64,000 nucleotides of DNA. Origin: Algibacter luteus. Lineage in GTDB: Bacteria; Bacteroidota; Bacteroidia; Flavobacteriales; Flavobacteriaceae. Every line of letters starts with the position of its first letter. Positions within the stretch are counted from its first letter, which is position 1. A model generated the notes under the pieces. The model saw only the letters and a program-made list of their open reading frames with translations. It had not been told where the DNA came from and did no database searches. Below, in pieces: positions 53,544-62,209 of this stretch. Location of the stretch: positions 99,197 to 163,196 of the forward strand of contig NZ_FQYK01000006.1 of assembly GCF_900141715.1 (NCBI RefSeq), read 5' to 3'. A program made the translations under genes and the position numbers.

Positions 53544-53582
53544 CAAAAAAAACCTCGACAACAAATGTTGTCGAGGTTTTAC
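53544..53582. terminator. Strong intrinsic terminator
   Basis: Stem AACCTCGACAACA / TGTTGTCGAGGTT with a 2-3-nt loop, A-tract and T-tract, downstream of the 119-residue gene on the minus strand. Confidence 0.9.
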
Positions 53583-53604
53583 TTTATTAATAAAATCTGT
53601 TTAT

Positions 53605-53964
53605 TTAGAAATCATTTAGAAGATCTCTATACTCTTTCAAATCGGCTATATTACCTTTATTGTTTAAATTCTTTAACAACGAAATTAAGTATTTAAGGCT
53701 TTCAACGGGATCGTTATCACCACTTACCACATCACCATCTTCTTCTATAGGCTCATCATCAAGAATAGGTATTAAGAAAGATTCATTCGCTTCAATATGC
53801 TCGTAAGTTAATCGTAATACTTTTACAACTAAAGGAATTTGTGCTTCTAAAGCATAACCTCTTAAGGTTTTAAGATTTTCTACTAAGCCTTCTGTATTAA
53901 TCCCAGTCTTGTCTAGGTTTTTAAGAATTTTATCAATTAATTTCTGTGCTTCTTTATTTTCCAA
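53605..53964 (-). CDS. Small acidic helical protein, unknown function
   Basis: 119 residues, TTG start (M-ENKEAQKLIDKILKNLDKTG); no ATG is available. All-helical with an acidic linker (DDEPIEEDGDVVSGDND, about 70-86) between two helical parts. It looks like a real, conserved-type gene because of codon use and its own terminator, but I do not recognise it. Confidence 0.7.
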   Translation of the reverse strand: MENKEAQKLIDKILKNLDKTGINTEGLVENLKTLRGYALEAQIPLVVKVLRLTYEHIEANESFLIPILDDEPIEEDGDVVSGDNDPVESLKYLISLLKNLNNKGNIADLKEYRDLLNDF

Positions 53965-54100
53965 CGGATAAGATGATTTAATTTATACTTTCAGTGAAAT
54001 GCAAATTTAAATTTTAGAAGTCAATTTAAGACACTTTTCTTCGTTTTTATTCCAATTAAAACAACTTTAACTTAAATAATAAAATTTAATGATTAAGTAT

Positions 54101-54132
54101 AAAAAAAGCCTCTCATTTCTGAGAGGCTTTTA
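54101..54132 (-). terminator. Intrinsic terminator after rpsT
   Basis: Stem AAAAGCCTCTCA / TGAGAGGCTTTT with a short loop and T-tract on the minus strand. Confidence 0.9.
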
Positions 54133-54150
54133 ATTATTTTAAACTTTAAA

Positions 54151-54402
54151 TTAAAGTGCAGCTATATGTTTAGCTAAACCAGATTTTAGGTTAGCAGCTT
54201 TGTTAGCATGAATAATGTTTTTCTTTGCTAATCTATCTAACATTGAAACAACCGATGGAAATAAAGCCTCAGCTTCTTTCTTATCAGTTAACTCACGTAA
54301 TCTTTTTATAGCATTACGAGTCGTTTTGTGCTGATACTTATTCACTAAGCGTTTTGCTTCGTTGCTTCTAATTCTTTTTAATGCTGACTTATGATTTGCC
54401 AT
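54151..54402 (-). CDS. rpsT: 30S ribosomal protein S20
   Basis: 83 residues, basic and helical, begins [22 protein letters not shown] and ends [19 protein letters not shown], the typical S20 pattern. It lies 27 bp downstream of tRNA-Glu on the same strand and may be in one transcript with it. Confidence 0.95.
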   Translation of the reverse strand: MANHKSALKRIRSNEAKRLVNKYQHKTTRNAIKRLRELTDKKEAEALFPSVVSMLDRLAKKNIIHANKAANLKSGLAKHIAAL

Positions 54403-54429
54403 TTTGTTTTTTTCTTAATTTTTTAATTG

Positions 54430-54501
54430 TAGCCCGTAGGGGAATCGAACCCCTCTTACCAGGATGAAAACCTGGCGTCCTAGCCGATAGACGAACGGGC
54501 C
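54430..54501 (-). tRNA. tRNA-Glu (anticodon TTC)
   Basis: 72 nt on the minus strand. Acceptor stem GGCCCGT / ACGGGCT (G1-U72), anticodon stem CCAGG / CCTGG with loop TTTTCAT (anticodon TTC), T-arm GGGG-TTCGATT-CCCC, discriminator A, CCA not encoded. Confidence 0.95.
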
Positions 54502-54671
54502 ATTTGGTTTGAGTCTGCAAATATAAATACTTAAATCTATACTTACAATATCTTTCAAATAACTCACAACGTTTCCATTGCGGATGCAAAAATACAACTA
54601 TTTTTAAATGTTGCAAGAGGTAGATAATCTTTTTTTAAAAAAAATTTTACTTACCTCATTTTCAGCACTAA

Positions 54672-56150
54672 TTAATACGCCTTTGCGAACAATACTCTAC
54701 GTTTTGAAGGGTTTCCTGAGTACACACAAACACCCGGCTCTATTTTTCCTTCTAAAGGAATACACCTAATTGTTGCCTTTGTAAGCTCTTTAATTTTATC
54801 TTCAGTCTCATTTGTACCATCCCAATGCGCAGAAATAAAACCTGTTTTAGATTCTAAAACTGTTTTAAATTCTTCAAAATTATCAACTTCTGTTATATGT
54901 GTATCTCTAAATTCTAGTGCTTTATTAAATAAAGAATCTTGTATTTCTTTTAATAATAATTCAATTTTATCATTCAAATCTGATAATGCCACAACTTCTT
55001 TGGTTAGCAAATCTCTACGTGCTAACTCTACAGTACCATTAGCTAAATCTCTTGCTCCTATAGCAATTCTAAGTGGTACACCTTGCAATTCGTGCTGCGC
55101 AAATTTAGCTCCAGGTCTGTGTGTAGTTCTATTGTCATACTTAACAGAAATATGTTTGGCTCTTAAATCTGAAATAATCTTATTTGCTACCTCTGTTATA
55201 GCATTTAAATCGTCTTCACTTTTATATATAGGAACAATAACCACTTGATTTGGTGCCAAACTTGGAGGTAAAACCAATCCGTTATCATCGCTATGTGTCA
55301 TTATTAAGGCGCCCATTAATCGAGTTGATACACCCCAAGAAGTTGCCCAAACGTAATCTTGTTTTCCTTCTTTATTAGCAAATTTCACATCAAATGCTTT
55401 TGCAAAGTTTTGACCGAGGAAATGCGATGTTCCTGCTTGTAACGCTTTACCATCTTGCATTAAAGCTTCAATACAATAGGTTTCATCTGCACCTGCAAAA
55501 CGCTCGCTCTCTGTTTTTAAGCCTTGAATAACCGGAATAGCCATGAACTTTTCAACAAAAGTGGCATAAACATTATTCATTAATTCGGCTTCAGCCAATG
55601 CTTCTGCCTTTGTTTCGTGAGCAGTATGCCCTTCTTGCCATAAAAATTCAGCCGTTCGTAAAAATAAACGTGTTCGCATTTCCCAGCGCACTACATTAGC
55701 CCATTGATTAATTAATAGTGGTAAATCTCTGTAAGATTGTATCCATCCTCTGTAGGTATTCCAAATAATAGCCTCACTTGTTGGTCTTACAATAAGCTCT
55801 TCTTCTAACTTCGCTTCAGGGTCTACTCTCAATTTTCCTGGTTTGTCAGGATCATTTTGTAATCTATAATGGGTTACTATGGCGCATTCTTTGGCAAAAC
55901 CTTCGGCATTTTTTTCTTCAGCTTCAAATAAACTCTTAGGTACAAACAACGGAAAATAGGCATTTTGATGCCCAGTTTCTTTAAACATTCTATCTAATTC
56001 TGCTTGCATTTTTTCCCATATTGCATAACCATAGGGCTTAATTACCATGCAACCTCTAACCGCCGAATTCTCCGCTAGGTCTGCTTTAACGACCAATTCA
56101 TTATACCATTTTGAATAATCCTCTGCTCTACTTGTAAGTTTTTTGCTCAT
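54672..56150 (-). CDS. proS: Prolyl-tRNA synthetase, eukaryote/archaea-like type
   Basis: 492 residues from ATG 56150 (an in-frame TTG at 56168 would add six). This is the short class II form lacking the bacterial editing insert: motif 1 region [18 protein letters not shown], motif 2 [24 protein letters not shown] in pieces, and a C-terminal anticodon-binding domain plus zinc-like ending with [17 protein letters not shown]. Charges tRNA-Pro. It is divergent from the W/G/N-rich lipoprotein gene. Confidence 0.95.
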   Translation of the reverse strand: MSKKLTSRAEDYSKWYNELVVKADLAENSAVRGCMVIKPYGYAIWEKMQAELDRMFKETGHQNAYFPLFVPKSLFEAEEKNAEGFAKECAIVTHYRLQNDPDKPGKLRVDPEAKLEEELIVRPTSEAIIWNTYRGWIQSYRDLPLLINQWANVVRWEMRTRLFLRTAEFLWQEGHTAHETKAEALAEAELMNNVYATFVEKFMAIPVIQGLKTESERFAGADETYCIEALMQDGKALQAGTSHFLGQNFAKAFDVKFANKEGKQDYVWATSWGVSTRLMGALIMTHSDDNGLVLPPSLAPNQVVIVPIYKSEDDLNAITEVANKIISDLRAKHISVKYDNRTTHRPGAKFAQHELQGVPLRIAIGARDLANGTVELARRDLLTKEVVALSDLNDKIELLLKEIQDSLFNKALEFRDTHITEVDNFEEFKTVLESKTGFISAHWDGTNETEDKIKELTKATIRCIPLEGKIEPGVCVYSGNPSKRRVLFAKAY

Positions 56151-56210
56151 ATTTTTGTTTTGGCACAAATATTGTGACTATTGTAAATAAAATAGTTTAG
56201 CAAAACTAAC

Positions 56211-56218
56211 TATTTTTG
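56211..56218 (+). promoter_or_regulatory. -7 promoter element for the W/G/N-rich lipoprotein gene
   Basis: TATTTTTG, an exact TAnnTTTG match, 28 bp before the ATG at 56247. Confidence 0.5.
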
Positions 56219-56246
56219 TTATGTTCAACAATAAAATTATCGAGAT

Positions 56247-57401
56247 ATGCAATTTAACAACTACCTTAAACGAAAAGTGCCATTTGTAGCCCTACTTGGC
56301 CTGCTATTTGGCTTAGCTTCATGTGGATCTTACCAATATGTTGGAGTAGACAGTGATGGAATTTATGGTGATACATATACACCACCAAATACGGAGGCTG
56401 TTGTTAAAGTGGAAAACGAAGCAAATAGTAATTATTATAAGGACTATTTTAAAACGAAAGCCATAGAATCTGAAAATATTTATGCGGGCGACGAAATCTT
56501 TACAGATATTGATGCTTATGAAGGTCCTAACTATGTTGAAAATGACACCCTAACCAATGACTATCAAGGATATGCCGGATGGGGACAAGATAGCAACAAT
56601 ATCACCATTAATTATATAGACAACGGATGGAACAACTGGGGTTGGAACGGAGGTTTTGGCTTCGGATGGAATCGTTGGAACCGTTGGGGCAACAACTGGG
56701 GTTGGAATAACTGGGGTTGGAACGGTGGCTTTTATGGCGGCTGGAATACTTGGGGATACTATGACCCATTCTGGTGTCCACCTTATTATGGTGGTTTTTA
56801 TGGTGGTTGGGCATTTAACAATTACTGGGGTTACAACAGAGGATTTTACAACCGAGGATTCTACAATCGTGGATATTATAACAACAGAGGTTACAGAAAT
56901 AATGTGTCTTACAGCAATAGTCGAAGAGGTAGCTACTATGCAAGTAATGCTAGAAGCTCGAACAATAACTTAACGCGAAGAAACTCTGTAACTACTCAAG
57001 GTAGAACAACTTCAAAATACAATACATCGCGTCGAGGAAGTGTTGCTTCAAATGCTAATTCCGCTACAACTACGAGAAGAACGTACAACCCTAACGGAAC
57101 ACGATCATCATCAGGAGTGGTAAGACGTTCAACAGTTGCGAGAACACCTTCTTCTAATTCAGCAGTAAGATCATCAGCTTCAACAGCAAGAAGAAGCTCA
57201 AGTTCAGTTTATGGTCAATCGTCAAGAAGTAGCTCAAATTCTGGTACATATAGAAGATCATCTTCGTCTAGTAACAATAGAAGTTATTCACCAAGATCTA
57301 GTTCTTCTAGTTCTAGGTCAAGTTCTGCTTCTCGATCATCATCAAGTAGTAGAAGTTCTGGAAGTAGCTCGAGATCATCAAGTGGTGGTAGAAGACGTTA
57401 A
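56247..57401 (+). CDS. Low-complexity surface lipoprotein (W/G/N/Y-rich core, S/R-rich tail)
   Basis: 384 residues. Lipobox LASC (Cys26). Residues about 30-115 are acidic, about 125-215 are built from N-x-W-G-W-N-G-G and RGFYN/RGYYNNRG repeats, and about 220-384 are mostly Ser, Arg, Thr and Asn, ending SSGGRRR. Unknown function. The C-terminal half is extremely basic, suggesting binding to polyanions (DNA, exopolysaccharide) or an adhesive matrix. It is 30 bp upstream of a FadL-type porin gene. Confidence 0.7.
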   Translation: MQFNNYLKRKVPFVALLGLLFGLASCGSYQYVGVDSDGIYGDTYTPPNTEAVVKVENEANSNYYKDYFKTKAIESENIYAGDEIFTDIDAYEGPNYVENDTLTNDYQGYAGWGQDSNNITINYIDNGWNNWGWNGGFGFGWNRWNRWGNNWGWNNWGWNGGFYGGWNTWGYYDPFWCPPYYGGFYGGWAFNNYWGYNRGFYNRGFYNRGYYNNRGYRNNVSYSNSRRGSYYASNARSSNNNLTRRNSVTTQGRTTSKYNTSRRGSVASNANSATTTRRTYNPNGTRSSSGVVRRSTVARTPSSNSAVRSSASTARRSSSSVYGQSSRSSSNSGTYRRSSSSSNNRSYSPRSSSSSSRSSSASRSSSSSRSSGSSSRSSSGGRRR

Positions 57402-57431
57402 TCCTAATTTATTAAAGAGAAAATTCAAGAT

Positions 57432-58934
57432 ATGAAAAAGTTAAATTTACTGTTCATAGGTTTACTATCTATGTCTACAATTTACGCGCAAGATATAAGT
57501 GATGCCGTAAGATTTTCACAAAGTGAAATTCAAGGAACTGCCCGTTTTAGAGCATTAAGTGGTGCTTTTGGTGCCTTGGGTGGTGATATGAGTGCTGTTA
57601 GTGCAAACCCAGCTAGTTCTGCCGTTTTTAGCAGAAGTCATGCTTCTTTTTCTGGCTCAAACGTTGATTTAGAAAATAATGCCAATTACTTTAACAGCTC
57701 TACAAATACAAATACTTCTGATTTCAATATTAATCAGGGTGGTGCTGCGTTTGTATTTGCAAACCGAAATAACAATTCGCCTTGGAAAAAATTCACCCTA
57801 GGTATTGCTTATGAAAGGACTAACAATTATGATGATGTTTGGAATGCAGTTGGAACCAATACCAACAATCAATCTATAGACCTCTATTTCTTAAACTACG
57901 CAGATGGTGTAAGGTTAGGAGACATCTCCTTATTAGATGGCGAGTTTATTGAGGATGCCTATGCAGATATCGGTAATGTTTTCGGCTTTGCACATCAACA
58001 AGCCTTTTTAGGATATCAATCATTTATTCTAGAACCTGACGCTGATGATGATGAAAACACTACATATTTTTCAAATTTAGTTGATGGTACATTCGATCAA
58101 GATTACCTATATACAAGCACCGGTTATAACGGAAAAATCTCATTTAACCTTGCAGCCCAATATGAAGACAATCTTTATTTGGGAATCAACTTGAATTCAC
58201 ATTTTATTGATTTTCAAAAAAGTACCTCTTTAATGGAGGATAATGCCAACGGAGGGTCAATAAACTTTATTGATTTTGATAACGCATTGTCAACAACTGG
58301 AAACGGATTTTCTTTTCAAATTGGTGGTATCATGAAATTATCGCCAGAGTTTAGAGCTGGATTGACATACGACTCACCTACATGGTATTCTATTGATGAA
58401 GAGGCCTCACAATTAATTGAGACAAATCAATCGGATTCTGATATGGACTTTATAGGAAGTATTGTAAACGTTTATCCAAGATACAAACTACAAACACCAG
58501 CGAAAATCACAGGTAGTTTAGCATATGTTTTTGGACAACAAGGACTGATAAGTTTTGATTATTCTAAAAAAGATTATGGCAAAACGAAGTTTACTCCAGA
58601 AAATGATTATTCAAATTTAAATAACGCCATAAGTGAAATTTTAACTGATGCAGCAACTTACCGTTTTGGTGCCGAATACAAGCACGAACAATTCAGTTTT
58701 AGAGGTGGTTATCGTTTTGAAGAAAGCCCATACGCAGACGGGATTACGGTAGGCGATCTAACCGGCTTTTCTTTAGGACTTGGATACAACTTCGGCAATA
58801 CTAAATTAGACATTACATATGATAAATGGGAGCGTACAGATTCAACACCACTATATAATGTTGGTCTTATTGATACGGCTTCTATAGACAGATCAAATTC
58901 TAATATAACCCTATCATTAGGATTTAATATTTAA
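57432..58934 (+). CDS. OmpP1/FadL-family outer-membrane transporter
   Basis: 500 residues. Signal peptide ends TIYAQ, then the family opening DISDAVRFSQSEIQGTARFRALSGAFGALGGDMSAVSANPASSAVF in pieces (N-P-A motif near 55-60) and a barrel ending in LSLGFNI. Transports hydrophobic compounds such as fatty acids. It probably shares a transcript with the upstream lipoprotein gene and is followed by a strong terminator. Confidence 0.88.
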   Translation: MKKLNLLFIGLLSMSTIYAQDISDAVRFSQSEIQGTARFRALSGAFGALGGDMSAVSANPASSAVFSRSHASFSGSNVDLENNANYFNSSTNTNTSDFNINQGGAAFVFANRNNNSPWKKFTLGIAYERTNNYDDVWNAVGTNTNNQSIDLYFLNYADGVRLGDISLLDGEFIEDAYADIGNVFGFAHQQAFLGYQSFILEPDADDDENTTYFSNLVDGTFDQDYLYTSTGYNGKISFNLAAQYEDNLYLGINLNSHFIDFQKSTSLMEDNANGGSINFIDFDNALSTTGNGFSFQIGGIMKLSPEFRAGLTYDSPTWYSIDEEASQLIETNQSDSDMDFIGSIVNVYPRYKLQTPAKITGSLAYVFGQQGLISFDYSKKDYGKTKFTPENDYSNLNNAISEILTDAATYRFGAEYKHEQFSFRGGYRFEESPYADGITVGDLTGFSLGLGYNFGNTKLDITYDKWERTDSTPLYNVGLIDTASIDRSNSNITLSLGFNI

Positions 58935-58956
58935 CACATTTTGAAACTAAAGGTAT

Positions 58957-58989
58957 AAAGCTTGAATCAAAACGTTCAAGCTTTTTTTT
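58957..58989 (+). terminator. Intrinsic terminator
   Basis: Stem AAAGCTTGAA / TTCAAGCTTT with an 8-nt loop and T-tract, after the FadL-type gene. Confidence 0.9.
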
Positions 58990-59075
58990 ATTATGCTGTA
59001 ATTTCAACTTAAAACAGCAGACTAAGTCTAATATTAATTATTTTTAAACTGCAATTATAGCAAAACAGAAATGCT

Positions 59076-59083
59076 TATCTTTG
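59076..59083 (+). promoter_or_regulatory. -7 promoter element for folE
   Basis: TATCTTTG, an exact consensus match, 25 bp before the folE ATG at 59109. Confidence 0.55.
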
Positions 59084-59108
59084 CAAATTAAATTTTGAGC
59101 TTTTAATC

Positions 59109-59786
59109 ATGAAATTTGATAACAACTTGGAAGATTTTGATGCCTTAGGAAATGAGCACATTGGTACTTCTGAAAATACACCAATGCGAAATGATGCTTT
59201 TAAACTTTCTAACGAAGAAAAAATAGACATTATAAAAGATGACGTGCGTCACATCATGGAAACTCTTGGATTAGATTTAACAGACGACAGTTTAAAAGGA
59301 ACGCCTAATCGTGTTGCTAAAATGTTTGTTAAAGAAATTTTTGGTGGCTTAGATCCTAATAAAAAGCCAAGTGCTTCTACTTTTGAAAATAAATACAAGT
59401 ATGGAGAAATGCTTGTTGAAAAAAATATAACTGTATATTCAACTTGCGAACATCATTTGTTGCCAATAGTTGGGCGTGCTCATATTGCTTATATATCTAA
59501 CGGCACCGTTGTTGGGTTATCTAAAATGAATCGAATTGTTGATTATTTTGCAAAACGTCCGCAAGTACAAGAACGTTTAACAATTCAAGTTGTAAGAGAA
59601 CTTCAAGAAGTTTTAGGTACTAAAGATGTGGCTTGTGTAATTGATGCTAAACACCTTTGTGTGAATTCTAGAGGTATTCGAGATATAGAAAGTAGCACGG
59701 TAACTTCAGAATTTGGAGGAAAATTCAAAGATATGGCTACTCGTCGTGAATTTCTAGATTACATAAAATTAGATACTAAGTTCTAA
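59109..59786 (+). CDS. folE: GTP cyclohydrolase I
   Basis: 225 residues. Zinc and active-site motif STCEHHLLPIVGRAHIAY near 115-132, and VACVIDAKHLCVNSRGIRD near the end with the second zinc Cys. Converts GTP to dihydroneopterin triphosphate, start of folate synthesis; folP is elsewhere in this window. Its own -7 element is present. Confidence 0.95.
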   Translation: MKFDNNLEDFDALGNEHIGTSENTPMRNDAFKLSNEEKIDIIKDDVRHIMETLGLDLTDDSLKGTPNRVAKMFVKEIFGGLDPNKKPSASTFENKYKYGEMLVEKNITVYSTCEHHLLPIVGRAHIAYISNGTVVGLSKMNRIVDYFAKRPQVQERLTIQVVRELQEVLGTKDVACVIDAKHLCVNSRGIRDIESSTVTSEFGGKFKDMATRREFLDYIKLDTKF

Positions 59787-59808
59787 GATGTTTGATGTTT
59801 AGTCGTAA

Positions 59809-60250
59809 AGCTGTTAAGTTGGATAGAAATAATCAACTTTACTAGTACACGACATACAACTAAACTTTTAAAAAATGCATGTATATTCTTTTGAAAAGTT
59901 AGACGTTTGGAAAGAAGCTATTAAATTGGCAGCAAAAACTTATCAAATTACAGAATTATTTCCAAATGAAGAAAAATTTGGACTTACCTCTCAAATGAGA
60001 AGATGTTCTGTTTCTGTTTCTTCAAATATTGCTGAAGGTACTGCAAGATTAACTCAAAAAGATAGAGCACACTTCATGACTTTAGCTTATAGTTCCGCTC
60101 TAGAATTATTAAACCAAGCATTAATATCAAAAGAACTTGGATTTATTTCCGAAGAAAACTTTAAAAATATTAGATTTGAAGTGGAATCTATTACTAATAA
60201 GATTAACTCATTACGAAATCATTTTCTAAAGTCCTAACGACTTAACAGCT
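59809..60250. repeat. 11-bp inverted repeats flanking the four-helix-bundle gene
   Basis: AGCTGTTAAGT at 59809-59819 and its exact inverse ACTTAACAGCT at 60240-60250 bracket the four-helix-bundle ORF, immediately before the cysS ATG. The outer neighbourhoods (GTCGTAA, CTAACGA) are related too. Confidence 0.75.
59875..60237 (+). CDS. Four-helix-bundle protein (23S rRNA intervening-sequence family)
   Basis: 120 residues, single domain: [40 protein letters not shown] and [20 protein letters not shown] are the conserved blocks of the family first known from ORFs inside 23S rRNA intervening sequences. Precise role unknown; family members form pentamers. It lies between folE and cysS and is flanked by short inverted repeats, suggesting insertion as a unit. 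Confidence 0.88.
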   Translation: MHVYSFEKLDVWKEAIKLAAKTYQITELFPNEEKFGLTSQMRRCSVSVSSNIAEGTARLTQKDRAHFMTLAYSSALELLNQALISKELGFISEENFKNIRFEVESITNKINSLRNHFLKS

Positions 60251-61732
60251 ATGCAACTCTACGAAGAACAACAGATTAAATTATATAACTCACTTACCGG
60301 CAAAAAAGAACTTTTCAAACCTATAAACGAAGGTTACATAGGCATGTATGTTTGTGGGCCTACTGTATACAGTAATGTACATTTAGGTAACGTGAGAACT
60401 TTTATGTCTTTCGACATGGTATTTCGCTATCTTAAGCATTTAGGCTATAAAGTAAGATATGTTAGAAACATTACTGATGCTGGACATTTAGAAAATGATG
60501 CTGATGCTGGTGAAGATAAAATCACAAAAAAAGCGCGTTTAGAACAGATTGAACCTATGGAAGTTGTTCAGCGCTACACTGTCGATTTTCATAATATTTT
60601 AAATACACTAAACTTTTTACCTCCAAGCATAGAACCTACAGCAACAGGACATATCATTGAGCAAATCGAGTTAATAAAAAATATCATTGATAATGGTTTT
60701 GCTTATGAAGTAAACGGATCGGTTTATTTTGATGTACACAAGTTTAACGAAACCAACGAATACGGTAAATTAAGCAAACGAAAGCTTGAAGACTTAATTC
60801 ATAATACACGTGAGTTAGATGGTCAAAGTGACAAAAAAAATCCACAAGATTTTGCGCTTTGGAAAAAAGCCGAACCTCAACATATTATGCGCTGGCCTTC
60901 CCCTTGGAGTGATGGTTTCCCTGGATGGCACCTTGAATGTACTGCCATGAGCACCAAGTATTTAGGTGAACAATTTGATATTCATGGTGGTGGAATGGAT
61001 TTAAAATTTCCGCATCACGAATGTGAAATAGCACAAAATGAAGCGGCTAAAGGTAAAAGTCCCGTAAATTATTGGATGCACGCTAACATGCTAGAGCTAA
61101 ACGGTCAACGCATGTCTAAAACTACAGGAAACACTGTAAATCCTGACGAACTCTTATCGGGAAAAAACAAATTTTTCAGTAAAGCTTACTCGCCGAGTGT
61201 TATAAGGTTTTTTAATGCCATGTCTTCTTATCGAAGTGTATTAGATTTAACCGATGATGGTTTATTAGCTAGTGAAAAAGGGCTTCACAGATTAATGGAC
61301 GCCGTAAATCTATTAAGTGATTTAAAAGCTTCAAACTCCTCAACTTTAGATATTCAAGTATGGAAACAGAAGTGTTATGATGCGATGAATGATGATTTTA
61401 ATTCACCAATCTTAATTGCTCATTTATTTGAAGCAGCGAAATATATCAATCAAATAAAAGAAGGTTTTGAAACTTTAAATGCTGAAGATTTAGCGTTACT
61501 AAAAAACACTATTAACGATTTTGTTTTTGATGTTCTAGGACTCAAAAATACAAATGAAAGCGATTCTGGAACCGATAAACTTGCAGGAGCTGTAGATGTG
61601 TTAATTAAATTAAGACAAGACGCAAGAGCCAATAAAGATTTTGCACTTTCTGACAAAATACGTGATGAATTAGCTGCAGTTGGTATTCAACTTAAAGATG
61701 GTAAAGACGGTACGACTTTTTCAACAAATTAA
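60251..61732 (+). CDS. cysS: Cysteinyl-tRNA synthetase
   Basis: 493 residues. Zinc site begins at [13 protein letters not shown] (with the HIGH-equivalent HLGN), continues with the [12 protein letters not shown] block, and the KMSKS-like motif appears as [10 protein letters not shown]. Charges tRNA-Cys. Its ATG follows directly on the right inverted repeat of the four-helix-bundle element. Confidence 0.96.
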   Translation: MQLYEEQQIKLYNSLTGKKELFKPINEGYIGMYVCGPTVYSNVHLGNVRTFMSFDMVFRYLKHLGYKVRYVRNITDAGHLENDADAGEDKITKKARLEQIEPMEVVQRYTVDFHNILNTLNFLPPSIEPTATGHIIEQIELIKNIIDNGFAYEVNGSVYFDVHKFNETNEYGKLSKRKLEDLIHNTRELDGQSDKKNPQDFALWKKAEPQHIMRWPSPWSDGFPGWHLECTAMSTKYLGEQFDIHGGGMDLKFPHHECEIAQNEAAKGKSPVNYWMHANMLELNGQRMSKTTGNTVNPDELLSGKNKFFSKAYSPSVIRFFNAMSSYRSVLDLTDDGLLASEKGLHRLMDAVNLLSDLKASNSSTLDIQVWKQKCYDAMNDDFNSPILIAHLFEAAKYINQIKEGFETLNAEDLALLKNTINDFVFDVLGLKNTNESDSGTDKLAGAVDVLIKLRQDARANKDFALSDKIRDELAAVGIQLKDGKDGTTFSTN

Positions 61733-61827
61733 GAATGTTTGTCGGTTCTAGTGCAGTTGAGAATTATTTTATCATTAAACGCAAAAAGTAGGTTTCGACT
61801 ATGCTCAACCTGACAGACTAACACAAA

Positions 61828-62049
61828 ATGAAAAAACTTCTCATTGCACCGTTTTTGATTCTGATAAAAGTGTACCAAACACTTATATCTCCACTGACGC
61901 CTGCGACTTGTAGATACCATCCAACTTGTTCACAATACAGCAAAGAAGCTTTACAGAAACATGGGTTGATTAAAGGAGGTTGGTTAGCGTTAAAACGTAT
62001 TTTTAGTTGTCATCCTTGGGGAGGTTCCGGCTATGATCCAGTGCCTTAA
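61828..62049 (+). CDS. yidD: Membrane protein insertion efficiency factor YidD
   Basis: 73 residues. Amphipathic N-terminus ([22 protein letters not shown]), conserved C-R-Y-x-P-T-C-S-x-Y ([10 protein letters not shown]) and [15 protein letters not shown], the whole family pattern. Assists YidC-dependent insertion at the inner membrane. Stands 95 bp after cysS. Confidence 0.95.
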   Translation: MKKLLIAPFLILIKVYQTLISPLTPATCRYHPTCSQYSKEALQKHGLIKGGWLALKRIFSCHPWGGSGYDPVP

Positions 62050-62144
62050 AATCAAGACGGCTTTAACTTTTTCCTCCAGTAAACACAACTGTTCATAAAC
62101 ATTTTTCTGCTCGTAGAATTGAAATGCCTTCTTGAGAGACAATA

Positions 62145-62181
62145 AAATAAAACAGGGTCTCAAAATCAATTAAAACCCTGC
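62145..62181 (-). terminator. Probable terminator of the T9SS-secreted protein gene
   Basis: On the minus strand: CAGGGT ... ACCCTG stem around a 16-nt loop, followed by TTTTATTTTATT. Confidence 0.55.
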
Positions 62182-62209
62182 TTATTATAAATTATCTTAT
62201 TTAAATTTC

